Positions 33,651 to 44,810 are shown, counted from the first letter of the stretch. The stretch: 64,000 bases of DNA from Microvirga sp. (GCF_014699075.1 NZ_JACXAB010000003.1:310001-374000); one strand, 5' to 3'. Numbers and translations are program-made. Notes: generated by a model not told the origin, from the letters alone.

Positions 33651-33699
33651 TGGACAAGAATAGCGCGGCCCTCCCCCGGGAAGGTGAGACTTATCCGCA

Positions 33700-35043
33700 T
33701 CAAAGCCCGAACGGATAGGTCTCCGGCATGCCCTTGCCATGGGCGTGGGTGAGCGGCTTCACGGCCCTGGTCTCGTCGAACCAGACAAAGGCGTCGAACT
33801 GCTCGGCAAGCACCGCTTCGAAGTAATGGCTGTAGAGCTCGGTCTCCGGCCGGTAGACCACGCCGATGGCTCGTTCCAAGCGTGGCCGGGAGAGTGCCTC
33901 GGTCAGGTCGGCCTGGCCGTTCTCGCGCCAGTCGGTGAGGAAGCAACCCAACCCCGCATCGCGGAAGATGCGCTCATGGCTGTCAGGTCGCGCCGGGCGG
34001 ACGCTTTTGACCTGCATGGGCTCATCCCAGTCGTCCGCCGCCGCCACCGTGCCGCGATCCGTACTGAGCCCGATGAGAACGGCCTCGTTGCGGTAGGTCT
34101 TGCGGCAGAGCTCGCCGATGTTGAACTCGCCCTGCCAACCCATGGCCGTGGCGGCAGCGTTGCCGATATGGGAGTTGTGCGCCCAAACGACGGCCTTGGC
34201 GTTGTCGCGGCGCGCGAGCAGGCTCTGCAGTGTCTCGAACATGTGCCGGTCGCGCAGATTCCAGGACTCGGTCGCGCCCTCATACATGATGCGGTAGTAG
34301 TGCTCGGCCGCATGGACGATCTTGGCGTTCTGGACCGCATCGAAGAAAGCCTCGCCGCCGTTGGCTTTAAGATATTCCATGCGCTTGTCGAGGATATCCT
34401 GAAGCTGGCGCAGCAGGGCCTCGTCGCAGGGCTTCTTCTGCCCGGTGAGAACCGCGCGGCCGTAGCGGGCCGGATCCGACTGCCAGGGGCTGAGGCAGCC
34501 ATAGCGTCCCCGGGCATCTTTCGCGGCTTCCGGATCGACCTTATCGAGGTAATCGAGCACGGAGCGGATGGACCCGTGCAAGCTGTAGACATCGAGGCCA
34601 CGGAACTCGGCACGCATATCCTCGGCACGATCCCTGTTGTGTTCGCGCATCCAGTTGACGAAATCGGCCACCTCCTCGTTGCGCCACATCCAGGTGGGGA
34701 AGCGCTCGAAGGCCGCGTCGTCACCGTCGGGAACAGGGCGATGACGCACATAAGCATCGATCCGGGCTGCATCCGGCCAGTCGGCCTCGACGGCCACGAT
34801 GGTAAAGCCGTGCTGCTCGATGAGACGCCGGGTGATGGCGGCGCGGGCGCGGTAGAACTCCGATGTGCCATGACTCGCCTCGCCCAGGAGCACGACCTTG
34901 GCATCGGCAAAGCGGTCGAACATGGCGCCGAAAGCCTGCTCGTCGGCGATGGCCGGCAGAGGCTCTCCATGCTCGCGCACGAGATCGACGGCCTCCTTGA
35001 TGGAGGCATCGTTCTCGCTCTGCTTCCAGGACAAGCGCGCCAT
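33700..35043 (-). CDS. Erythromycin-esterase-family hydrolase
   Basis: A 447-residue protein with the family motif GEASHGTSEFYRAR (Glu55, His58), VAVEADWPDA (Glu86), and AKVVVWAHNSHIG-type segment (KAVVWAHNSHIGNAA) containing the conserved His pair. These residues form the metal-independent catalytic site in EreA/EreB-like enzymes. No signal peptide is visible. Many chromosomal members are not macrolide esterases, so resistance cannot be concluded. It is monocistronic: a strong terminator separates it from the RTX gene upstream and repeats lie downstream. Confidence 0.85.
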   Translation of the reverse strand: MARLSWKQSENDASIKEAVDLVREHGEPLPAIADEQAFGAMFDRFADAKVVLLGEASHGTSEFYRARAAITRRLIEQHGFTIVAVEADWPDAARIDAYVRHRPVPDGDDAAFERFPTWMWRNEEVADFVNWMREHNRDRAEDMRAEFRGLDVYSLHGSIRSVLDYLDKVDPEAAKDARGRYGCLSPWQSDPARYGRAVLTGQKKPCDEALLRQLQDILDKRMEYLKANGGEAFFDAVQNAKIVHAAEHYYRIMYEGATESWNLRDRHMFETLQSLLARRDNAKAVVWAHNSHIGNAAATAMGWQGEFNIGELCRKTYRNEAVLIGLSTDRGTVAAADDWDEPMQVKSVRPARPDSHERIFRDAGLGCFLTDWRENGQADLTEALSRPRLERAIGVVYRPETELYSHYFEAVLAEQFDAFVWFDETRAVKPLTHAHGKGMPETYPFGL

Positions 35044-35144
35044 GGCTGCATCTCCGGCAAGGCCGGGTGCACCATATCCCGGCTCATCCGAAGAACGGCG
35101 GCAGGACTCGGCTTGTTCCGCCTGATAAACACATCCGCCTGAAT

Positions 35145-35177
35145 GGAAAACGGCCGGAGATTCGCTCTCCGGCCGTT
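35145..35177 (-). terminator. Rho-independent terminator of the RTX glycosidase gene
   Basis: A perfect 12-bp stem (aacggccggaga with tctccggccgtt) and a 5-nt loop are followed on the minus strand by TTTTCC. It begins about 25 bp after the RTX gene stop. Confidence 0.85.
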
Positions 35178-35200
35178 GGTCTGCTCAGAAAAATCGGCGT

Positions 35201-37543
35201 CTACCAGAACCAGATGTCGCCGCGTTCCAGGGTCGAGGCCTTGAAGTTCTTCAAGGTCAGGACGTCACCTTCGCCAAAATTGATGACAGTGTCGCGGCCA
35301 ACCTGTTTCACCAGTTTCATGAACGTTTGCATGACCTCCGCGTCAGTCCTGCCGCGGCCGATGCCGGTATCGTTCATGTTGCCCTGGATAATGAGCTGAT
35401 CTTCTTCTTTGAGCTTGAAGTCGTAGATGACGTCCTTGTTAATTCCTTCGCCAATCATGAAATTATCGGCGCCTTTACCACCCCATAGCTTGTCGATGCC
35501 GCCACCGGGGGTCACCAAGTCGTCCCCTTTGCCGCCCCAGAGCTGATCGTTCCCGAACCAGCCTTCGACAACGTCATTGCCATCGCCGCCATAGAGTTTG
35601 TCGTCGCCATCTTCACCTTCGACCCTGTCGTCGCCGACGCCACCCTGCATGGTGTCGTTGCCGGCACCGCCAGCCAGTTGATCGTTGCCGGCTTCGCCAT
35701 AAAGCTTGTCGTGGCCGTCGCCTCCAGCGACGAGATCGAATCCCTCACCGCCACGCACGAGGTCATTGCCGGCCTCGCCATAGAGCATGTCGTTGCCGAG
35801 GTCGCCACGGACTTGGTCGTTGCCTAAGCCGCCGTAAGCGATGTCGGCGCCATCCCCACCATAGAGCCGGTCCGCTCCGGCATTGCCCTCGAGGTAGTCG
35901 TCGCCCCCATTGCCAGAGATGGCGTCATCGCCGTCGCCGCCATCGACGGTGTCATCGCCGAGCCCTCCGATCAGCCTGTCGTTGCCGCCGCGGCCATGGA
36001 CGAGGTCATTGCCGGCAAGCGCGTTGATCGTATTGGCCCGGCTGGTCCCGGTGATCTCGTCATCGCCAGACGTTGGCTTGACCGAAGGTCCGGTCTGGCC
36101 GACGGTGAAGGTGAACCACTCGGCACGGATGGGCTCCGACGCGAGGATGGTAATGCTGCCGTTATCGAAGGCTACCTTGTAGCCTCCCGCTATAGCGGTA
36201 ATCTGAAGATCCGTGTAGCTGGCGGCACCTGCATTGAGCAGACGGATCCGATCACCCTGAGTATAGCTGAAATCGAGAATTGTATCGTCGCCATCTCCAC
36301 CGGAATAGGAGAAAACATCCGCGCCCTTGTTGCCTCTGAGAGTATCGTTTCCTGAGCCGCCGATCAGCGTGTCGTTGTTGAAACCTCCGCTCAGCGTGTC
36401 AGCAAGCGATGTGCCGGTTCTCTCAAGCCCCGCGACGGAACGAGGGTCTTTGAAATACTGCTCGATCAGCGCGTCCGCGAGCTTCCCGTGAGTGGAATAT
36501 CCGACGTCAGGAGACGGATCGATCACTCCTGCGCTCGCGTCATAATTCCAGAACCAGTAGCCGGCCAGCCAGCCCTCATCCAGGCGATCGGTGAGGATCT
36601 TGTAGAAGGCCTTGTGCATGTTGAGCTGTTCGACTTCGTCGACGGGATAGGGCTCACCCCACTGCCATGGAGCCGTGTTGTTGCCATCCATGCTGCGGAA
36701 GCCAGCCTCGGTGAAGACGAGCTTCTTGCCGAACTGATCGGCAATCCGCTTCAGGGCATCCATCGCGGAGATGTTCTGGCCGAACTTCTCAACGATGGGA
36801 ACTCGGGTGCTGGACACATCGGACGGCTTGGTCCAGCCATCGATCAACTGCTGCAGCGTCGGATTGAAATTGTTCTGCGTGAAGGCGATGTAGGGATTGG
36901 TTCCGATGTAATCGAGCTTGTCCCAGAACTCGACGTGGAGCGCTTCCGTCCAAGTGGCCGCATAAGTCAGCTTGACATTGCTCCCCACGATCTCGCGGAC
37001 GTCCTCGATGATATCGTTCCAGTGATGCGTGAAGCGAGGATGCGTCATGCTCTCGCATTCGTTGCCGATGGCGAAGGTCGTGACGCCCTGCTCCTTAGCC
37101 AGCCGCGCATAGTGAAGGACGGCTTCCTTATAGGAAGCAAACCACGCATTGCCGAAGGTCGCCCACTGCGCTTCGGTCGGCGGCGTTCCGTCGGGATTGT
37201 TGCCGGGACCGATCAGCGCGTTCCAGTCGTCGTTCTGCATGTTCACATGCAGCTTGAAGATCACTTCCAGGCCACGGGCCTTGGCCTCTGAAATGGCTGT
37301 TCTGATGGAGCCGTCGCTCTCCGTCCGCGGGCGGCCATCGACGTTATTTCCGCCGGGGTCTCCATTGTCGCGGTAGACCGTGGTGGACTTGAGGCTGTCC
37401 ATGTAGACGGTGGGAACGATAACGACCTGGGAAGCGCCATCCTTCTGGATCTCGGTCAGAACGTCCCTGACAGCTTGGCTGCGATAATTGCCATCCCACC
37501 AGGACGGCATGCTCTCTGCCTGGAACTCAAAAAGCTTGGCCAT
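35201..37543 (-). CDS. Secreted GH113-like glycoside hydrolase with RTX repeats
   Basis: A 780-residue protein without an N-terminal signal. Residues about 5-365 form a TIM-barrel glycoside hydrolase resembling family GH113 beta-mannanases: FAIGNECES places a candidate acid/base at Glu162, and LVFTEAGFRS a candidate nucleophile at Glu279. Then come a short RTX block (about 380-405), a beta-rich spacer (about 405-490), and many GGxGxDxLx-type calcium nonapeptides (about 495-700, such as GGDGADIAYGG). The C-terminal part has VIYDFKLKEEDQLIIQG, as in type I secreted proteins. Export by a type I system is predicted; none is encoded here. The sugar substrate is not certain. Confidence 0.8.
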   Translation of the reverse strand: MAKLFEFQAESMPSWWDGNYRSQAVRDVLTEIQKDGASQVVIVPTVYMDSLKSTTVYRDNGDPGGNNVDGRPRTESDGSIRTAISEAKARGLEVIFKLHVNMQNDDWNALIGPGNNPDGTPPTEAQWATFGNAWFASYKEAVLHYARLAKEQGVTTFAIGNECESMTHPRFTHHWNDIIEDVREIVGSNVKLTYAATWTEALHVEFWDKLDYIGTNPYIAFTQNNFNPTLQQLIDGWTKPSDVSSTRVPIVEKFGQNISAMDALKRIADQFGKKLVFTEAGFRSMDGNNTAPWQWGEPYPVDEVEQLNMHKAFYKILTDRLDEGWLAGYWFWNYDASAGVIDPSPDVGYSTHGKLADALIEQYFKDPRSVAGLERTGTSLADTLSGGFNNDTLIGGSGNDTLRGNKGADVFSYSGGDGDDTILDFSYTQGDRIRLLNAGAASYTDLQITAIAGGYKVAFDNGSITILASEPIRAEWFTFTVGQTGPSVKPTSGDDEITGTSRANTINALAGNDLVHGRGGNDRLIGGLGDDTVDGGDGDDAISGNGGDDYLEGNAGADRLYGGDGADIAYGGLGNDQVRGDLGNDMLYGEAGNDLVRGGEGFDLVAGGDGHDKLYGEAGNDQLAGGAGNDTMQGGVGDDRVEGEDGDDKLYGGDGNDVVEGWFGNDQLWGGKGDDLVTPGGGIDKLWGGKGADNFMIGEGINKDVIYDFKLKEEDQLIIQGNMNDTGIGRGRTDAEVMQTFMKLVKQVGRDTVINFGEGDVLTLKNFKASTLERGDIWFW

Positions 37544-37753
37544 GTAATCTGCCCCTAAGACTCAGAATTATCGCTTATTGTGCGTTATGAGCTTTCATTA
37601 CAATATAACACAACATGCAGCAAGCGGAGCACGGGTGCGGCACATCGAGCCTCAGTCCCGATGCCTGTGGGAAAGAAGAACACCTAGCCGTCCCGAACTC
37701 GAAGAGGGATCCGCGCAGGGACACGTGCATGACGCAACGGCAAGCACGAAGCC

Positions 37754-39502
37754 TCAGGCGGCGGCACTCATCAGCGTGTTGAAGGCCTCTTCGGCCGCGA
37801 TGACGGTTGCCATCTGGACGGTATGGGCGAAGCGGAAGGCATCCCCGTAGATCGTCTCATCCGGGAATTCCGTAATCAGCGTCATCGGGGTCGGGTGACG
37901 CTCGTCGGCCGTGATCAGGCAGGGGATGTCGTTGATGATTTCGTAGGGCGTTCCGCCGGAATGGATCGAGCAGATCTCGATCTGGCGCCGGTTGAACTCG
38001 GCGAGGTCCGGCACCGCCGACAGGCCCGTCGTGACGGCTTCGATCAAGGTCCTGGCCATCTCGCCCCAGGCGGGATGGTGCCGCATGATCAGGAAGAAGC
38101 CCTTCGGGATCGTCCAGAGCTCGAAGCCGCGCGGCAAATAGCCGGTGAAGGGTCTGGTCCATTCATGGGCCGGGTAGCCGTGAAAATTGAGGTGAAGCTG
38201 CGCGCCCGTCAGAGCCAGGGCCCGATTGCGGGCGCCGATCTCATAGACGGGCTCGCTGGTTCCATATTCCAGATCGTTGCCGAGCGACGTGTAGCGCGCA
38301 GCGTGGTGCATGTGCCGTGGGCTGCCCTCGCAGAGGCGGCCATGCAGGGCGTAGCCGTCCGGGTTCTCAACCGGGATATAGGCGATGTTCGCCTCCGGGT
38401 TGGCCAGAAGCCGGCGCACGGCCCGCAGGGTGCCGACGGGAGCCGAGGTCTCATTGGCATGCTGTCCGCTCGTGACGAGGACCGCCGCGCGCGAGCCAGG
38501 ACGATAGAGGCCGCGCACCGGCCTCCCCTCGCGGGAAACACCCTCGAAGGTCACGCCGGGAAGCTCAGCAAGCTCCCGGTGGATCTGGGCAAGGGACGGT
38601 GCGGCATCCGCTGTTTCGATATCCTGCTCCGGCCGGGCCGGATCGGACGGCGCGCCGAAGGAGCGCAGGGCCACGCGGATGTCTGCGTCGCCTTCGCCTG
38701 CGCGGATGTCCGGCACGATCTGGCCGGGCTGCAGGCCGCGGTCGTCGGAGGGACGGCCCGAGCGGTGCTTGAAGAACTCGAGAATCGAGAAGTAAAAGTC
38801 CTCGTGCAGCGCCTCGCGGGTGCTCATGACCTCGTCGCCGTAAGCGAGTTCGCGCTCGATGCCCGGAATGGCGACATCGATGGCAAGCGTCTCCACATAG
38901 GGCTCCGTTGCAGGCCAGTCATGGACCATGACGGCCGCCATGACCTTGTGAAACACCTGCTCGATCTCGGTCTCGAGCGGCTCGTCGAGGTCAGGGCCGC
39001 CATCGGCACGCCCCGTCACCTTCAGCCAGCCGGTCGGGGTGAGGTCGACCTGGTCGAGATGGTTGGTGCGCAGGCGGTTGGGCGCGAAGACCTCATGCTC
39101 CGCAACACTCCCGTCCGCGTATTCAAGGGTGATCTGGTAGGTCAGATCGGCCTCGCCGGGCTCGAAGCGGGTCTCGATGCTTCCGAGCAGGGCCGCCAGG
39201 GGATAGGCCTCAGAGAGGAAGCGCAGGCGGTCGGCCTTTTCATGCATGGGATAGCGCACGGTCGCGCGGGCGACGCCCGCCATGTCGAACTCTTCGAGAA
39301 AGGCGTGCACGAGCGGCTTGTAGGCGCTGCGCAGGCGGGCATGGATGCCGGCCGCGGCAAAGACCTGTTCGGCGCGGCGACGCGCTGCTTCATCCTCGAA
39401 CAGCCAGGCCTCGAGGATCATGCCGCGATGGTCATCGCTGGCCCATTCGCGCACGAGACTGTCGAGCGTGCGTGGAACCCGCTCTTCGAGCAAAATCGTC
39501 AT
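37754..39502 (-). CDS. M14-family zinc carboxypeptidase-like peptidase
   Basis: From the ATG at 39502 the protein has 582 residues and overlaps the upstream permease by 4 nt (ATGA). The C-terminal part is an M14 peptidase: TSGQHANETSAPVGTLRAV carries the HxxE zinc pair, AYIPVENPDGYALHG the NPDG segment, and LHLNFHGYPAHEW the third zinc His. LITEFPDETIYGD is a candidate for the catalytic Glu. The first 300 residues are not recognised. No signal peptide is seen, so it probably acts in the cytoplasm on peptides brought in by the transporter encoded upstream. Confidence 0.8.
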   Translation of the reverse strand: MTILLEERVPRTLDSLVREWASDDHRGMILEAWLFEDEAARRRAEQVFAAAGIHARLRSAYKPLVHAFLEEFDMAGVARATVRYPMHEKADRLRFLSEAYPLAALLGSIETRFEPGEADLTYQITLEYADGSVAEHEVFAPNRLRTNHLDQVDLTPTGWLKVTGRADGGPDLDEPLETEIEQVFHKVMAAVMVHDWPATEPYVETLAIDVAIPGIERELAYGDEVMSTREALHEDFYFSILEFFKHRSGRPSDDRGLQPGQIVPDIRAGEGDADIRVALRSFGAPSDPARPEQDIETADAAPSLAQIHRELAELPGVTFEGVSREGRPVRGLYRPGSRAAVLVTSGQHANETSAPVGTLRAVRRLLANPEANIAYIPVENPDGYALHGRLCEGSPRHMHHAARYTSLGNDLEYGTSEPVYEIGARNRALALTGAQLHLNFHGYPAHEWTRPFTGYLPRGFELWTIPKGFFLIMRHHPAWGEMARTLIEAVTTGLSAVPDLAEFNRRQIEICSIHSGGTPYEIINDIPCLITADERHPTPMTLITEFPDETIYGDAFRFAHTVQMATVIAAEEAFNTLMSAAA

Positions 39503-40365
39503 TTCGAGGTCTGTCCTGTCGGATCGAGATAGTCGCGCAGCCAGTCGCCCAGAAGGTTCAGGCCGAGCACGGTGAACATGATGGCGAGCCCGGGAAACAC
39601 GCTGACCCACCAGGCCGTCTGCAGATAGGTGCGCCCATCGGCGAGCATGCCGCCCCAGCTCGGAATGAGCGGATCGACGCCGAGGCCGAGGAAGGTCAGG
39701 CTGCTTTCAAGCAGGATGTTGTTGGCCACCTGCAGGGTCATGAGGATGATGATGGGACCGAGCACGTTCGGTAGAACGTGCGTGAAGATGATGCGCCCGT
39801 TGCCGACCCCGATGGCGCGGGCGGAGAGAATGAACTCCCGCTCCCGCAGGGCCAGCACAGTGCCGCGCACGAGGCGGGCATATTGCACCCATTGGGTGGC
39901 GATCATGACGAGGATCACCTTGTCGATGCCCGCGCCCAGGATGGCCAGGAACATGATCGCGACCAGGATGAAGGGCAGCGCGAGCTGAATGTCGACGAAG
40001 CGCATCAGGAGGATCTCGGCGATGCCGCGATAATACCCCGCCACCAAACCGACGAGCGTGCCGATGATGACGGCGCCGAGCACGGACAGAAAGCCGACCA
40101 TGAGGGAGATCTTGCCGCCCACCGCGACGCGGGCCAGCACGTCGCGGCCAAGGGGATCGGTGCCGAGGAAGTGCTGCCAGCTCTGGAACGGCGGGATGAG
40201 CCTCGCCATGAGGTCCATGCCCTCGCCGCCGTCTGGGAACAGGATAGGCGAGAGCAGCACGACCAGGGCGATGCCGCCTGCGAAGAGGAGGCCGAGGACA
40301 AGCTCGAGCGACTTGAACCACGAGCGCGACGAGGAGACGGCCTGGGCCGTTGCCATGGGCTTCAC
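39499..40365 (-). CDS. Peptide ABC transporter permease, DppC type
   Basis: A 288-residue inner-membrane permease with an N-terminal helix (about residues 20-40), a periplasmic loop containing FQSWQHFLGTDPLGRDVLARV (the HxLGTDxLGRD hallmark of DppC/OppC) and five more helices. The cytoplasmic EAA loop is FILSARAIGVGNGRIIFTHVLPN. It overlaps the preceding permease gene and the following peptidase gene by 4 nt each. Confidence 0.92.
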   Translation of the reverse strand: MKPMATAQAVSSSRSWFKSLELVLGLLFAGGIALVVLLSPILFPDGGEGMDLMARLIPPFQSWQHFLGTDPLGRDVLARVAVGGKISLMVGFLSVLGAVIIGTLVGLVAGYYRGIAEILLMRFVDIQLALPFILVAIMFLAILGAGIDKVILVMIATQWVQYARLVRGTVLALREREFILSARAIGVGNGRIIFTHVLPNVLGPIIILMTLQVANNILLESSLTFLGLGVDPLIPSWGGMLADGRTYLQTAWWVSVFPGLAIMFTVLGLNLLGDWLRDYLDPTGQTSK

Positions 40366-41285
40366 TCCGTCCGGATGCGCGGGTCGATCAGCCCGTAGGC
40401 GATGTCGACCAGGAGATTGATGAGAATGATGAACAGCGCCAGCACCGTGATCGTGCCCTGGAGCACCGGATAATCACGGTTGGAAATGGCATCAAAAGCG
40501 AGCGTGCCCATGCCGGGCCAGTTGAACACCCGCTCCACGATCACGATGCCGCCAATGAGGCCTCCGAACTGCAGGCCGATATAGGTGACGAGCGGAATGG
40601 CCGAGTTGCGCAGGGCGTGCTTGTAGAGCACCACCCGGTCGCGCAGGCCCTTGGAGCGCGCCACCATGATGTATTGCTGCGAGAGCGTCTCCAGCATGGC
40701 GGTGCGCACGAGGCGCACATTGGTGGCCGTGAGGATGACCGCCATGGTGAGCGCGGGCATCACGAAGCTCTCCGGCCCTTCCATGCCGCTCGGCGGCAGG
40801 ATTCCGAGCACGATGGAGAACAGGAGCACCAGCATGATGGCAAGCCAGAAGTTCGGGAACGACAAGCCGACCAGCGACAGGATGCGGATCACCTGATCGG
40901 GCCAGCGTCCGCGATGCACGGCCGCGTAGATGCCGAGCGGCACGGACAGGATGATGGAGGTGATGAGTGAGGCGAAGGCCAGCAGGAGCGTTGCGGGCAA
41001 TGCGCGGGCAATAAGCATGGAGACAGGCGTGCCGCCCATGAAGCTTTTGCCGAAGTCACCCGTCAGAATGCCCTCAAGAAAACTGAAATACTGAACGAAG
41101 AACGGTCGCTCGAGGCCCAGTGACTGCCGGATGTTCTGCAGATCCTGCTCGGTGACGCTGCCGGCGCCGCCCACCAGCATGACGGCGGGATCGCCCGTCA
41201 GCCTGATCGCGAAGGAGACGATCAGCGTGACCGCGAGGATGACGAAAATGGCTTGCAGCAATCTTTTGAGGATAAAACCCGCCAC
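40362..41285 (-). CDS. Peptide ABC transporter permease, DppB type
   Basis: A 307-residue permease starting at GTG. The N-terminal helix segment FILKRLLQAIFVILAVTLIVSF and the DPAVMLVGG region are typical of the DppB/OppB family, and the EAA loop is YIMVARSKGLRDRVVLYKHALRN. It follows the binding-protein gene across a hairpin-bearing 70-bp gap and overlaps the DppC-type gene by 4 nt. Confidence 0.92.
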   Translation of the reverse strand: MAGFILKRLLQAIFVILAVTLIVSFAIRLTGDPAVMLVGGAGSVTEQDLQNIRQSLGLERPFFVQYFSFLEGILTGDFGKSFMGGTPVSMLIARALPATLLLAFASLITSIILSVPLGIYAAVHRGRWPDQVIRILSLVGLSFPNFWLAIMLVLLFSIVLGILPPSGMEGPESFVMPALTMAVILTATNVRLVRTAMLETLSQQYIMVARSKGLRDRVVLYKHALRNSAIPLVTYIGLQFGGLIGGIVIVERVFNWPGMGTLAFDAISNRDYPVLQGTITVLALFIILINLLVDIAYGLIDPRIRTE

Positions 41286-41304
41286 AGGATTTCCTTCTAC
41301 ATTG

Positions 41305-41334
41305 GAACAGGCCCTGCTTTCGCAGGGCCTGTTC
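41305..41334 (-). other. Perfect intercistronic hairpin between binding protein and permease genes
   Basis: The 13-bp arms gaacaggccctgc and gcagggcctgttc have a 4-nt loop (tttc), and there is no T-run on either side. It sits 21 bp after the binding-protein stop and 20 bp before the DppB-type start. A stem without a U-tract here suggests 3'-end protection of the binding-protein message or partial attenuation rather than full termination. Confidence 0.75.
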
Positions 41335-41355
41335 GATCATCATGAGGATGCGAGT

Positions 41356-42882
41356 TTACTCGACCGTCACATCGTTGAAGCGGAAGCGCCGGTCAGCCGG
41401 CGGCACGAAGTTCTTCACCCGCTTGCTCACGCCAAGCACAGTGTTCTCATTGTAGAGCGGAATTTCGAGCGCCTGATCGGCCACGTAGCGCGCGACCTCC
41501 TGCAGGATCTTCTGGCGCTGTTCCGTATCATAGATGGTGCGCTGCTTTTCAAGCAGGGCATTCAGCTTCGGATCGTTGTCGTATGGGTTCCACTTCTCGC
41601 CCGAGTGATACATCAGGTAAGCGGTGTTGTCGTAGTCGAAGGTCCATCCGCCCCAGGAATTGTGCCAGGCCTCACCGGTCTTGCCGTTCGGGATGATGTC
41701 GTTGAGCAGAACCGGAGGCTCGTGCGGCTGGAGCGAGGGCTTGAGGCCGAGCGCCTGGAAATAGCCGGCCGCCGCCTGTGCGACCTCGCGGAAGGTCGCG
41801 TCATTGCCGCGGAAGTCGATTCGCACCTGAGAACCAGCCGGCACATTCGCCTGCTGCAGCATCTGCTTTGCCTTGGCGAGATCGAAGGGCAGCGGCTTCA
41901 GGGCCGGATCGTTGCCGAATGACAGTTCCGACTGGAAGCTCGCGATCGGCTTGCCATGGCCGAGCAGCACCGCCTTGATGATCGCATCGCGATCAACAGC
42001 CATGGTAAGGGCCTTGCGGACGTTGATGTCCTTGGTGATGCCCTCCTTGGTGTTGAGACGCAGGGCCACGACCGTCGGGCCGGTGATGCTCACCAGAGTG
42101 GCGTTCGGGCTCTTCTCCACTGTCGGCGCTAGCCCGAAGGGGATGAGCGTCGCGATGTCGATGCGGCCGGCCTGGAGCTCTGCCACCTGGGTGTTGGCTT
42201 CAGGAATGAACCGGTTCACGACCTTGTCCAGCTTCGGCGCACCGCCCCAATGCTCGGGAAACGCTTCGAGCACCAGGTTCACCTTCGGAGTGTATTCAAC
42301 GAACTTGAACGGGCCGGTGCCGACCGGGTTCATGTTGAAGTGCGCGTCGCCCTTCTCCTGAATGTACTTCGGCGGCACGATCATGCCGCCGTAGCCGGCG
42401 AGCTTGGTCAGCAGCACGGGATCGGGCTGCTTCATGATGAAGTCGACGGTATAGGGATCGACGATCTCCACCTTGGAGATGGAATTGTAGTTCGATTGCT
42501 GAGGACCCTTCTTGCCTTCCTCGCCGAGCAGGCGGTCGAAGGTGAACTTCACGGCCTCGGCGTTGAAGGGCTCGCCATTGTGGAATTTCACGTTCTGGCG
42601 CAGCTTGAAGCGGATGCGATTGTTGTTTTCGAGAAATTCCCAGGAGGTCGCAAGAGCCGGCTGGAGCTTCATGTCGGGTCCGCGCGAGAGCAGGCCGTCA
42701 TAGATGTTGTTGGCCGCCGACGACCACGGCACCAGGAAGCTGTCGATGGGATCCCAGCTGCCGGGATCGATGGTGATTGCAACCGTAATGGTTCCCGCCG
42801 CCTGCGCACCGGATGCCATGAGCGGCATCACAGCCGTCGCGACGGTGAAACCGAGCGCTTTCAGTGTTGTCGAAAACTTCAT
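41356..42882 (-). CDS. Peptide ABC transporter substrate-binding protein (SBP family 5)
   Basis: A 508-residue precursor with a signal peptide (residues 1-28, ending ASGAQA before AGTITVA). The SBP_bac_5 fold follows: the opening DPGSWDPIDSF, FHNGEPFNAEAVKFTFDRLL and GTGPFKFVEYTPKVNLVLEAF are hallmark segments of DppA/OppA-type proteins. It delivers peptide or related substrates to the permeases encoded downstream. It lies 30 bp after the fused ATPase gene. Confidence 0.93.
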   Translation of the reverse strand: MKFSTTLKALGFTVATAVMPLMASGAQAAGTITVAITIDPGSWDPIDSFLVPWSSAANNIYDGLLSRGPDMKLQPALATSWEFLENNNRIRFKLRQNVKFHNGEPFNAEAVKFTFDRLLGEEGKKGPQQSNYNSISKVEIVDPYTVDFIMKQPDPVLLTKLAGYGGMIVPPKYIQEKGDAHFNMNPVGTGPFKFVEYTPKVNLVLEAFPEHWGGAPKLDKVVNRFIPEANTQVAELQAGRIDIATLIPFGLAPTVEKSPNATLVSITGPTVVALRLNTKEGITKDINVRKALTMAVDRDAIIKAVLLGHGKPIASFQSELSFGNDPALKPLPFDLAKAKQMLQQANVPAGSQVRIDFRGNDATFREVAQAAAGYFQALGLKPSLQPHEPPVLLNDIIPNGKTGEAWHNSWGGWTFDYDNTAYLMYHSGEKWNPYDNDPKLNALLEKQRTIYDTEQRQKILQEVARYVADQALEIPLYNENTVLGVSKRVKNFVPPADRRFRFNDVTVE

Positions 42883-42912
42883 CTTATCTTGTCTCCCTCT
42901 GGAAAATTCTTC

Positions 42913-44787
<1,875 letters not shown>

Positions 44788-44810
44788 CCATCCACGCTCT
44801 TGAGACAGCA

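Larger units (their letters stand above)
32779..33699. other. Gene-free region; second half filled with repeats
   Basis: I find no convincing coding sequence here. The first half (to about 33285) is GC-rich with short local hairpins, such as GGCCCGCCTGCTCAGCGGGGGCC near 33075, but no tRNA, tmRNA, SRP RNA or 6S landmarks. The second half consists of three consecutive inverted-repeat elements, listed separately. The upstream signals of ettA must lie in the first 150 bp; no clear promoter stands out. Confidence 0.6.

Noticed and set aside
33700-35043. Calling the erythromycin-esterase-like gene an antibiotic resistance determinant
   Set aside because: Family membership alone does not show macrolide hydrolysis, and the context is chromosomal with no mobile or resistance neighbours.
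35500-36400. DNA-level tandem repeats suggesting a repeat locus
   Set aside because: The pattern is the coding sequence of RTX nonapeptides in the glycosidase; the DNA copies diverge and follow the protein motif.
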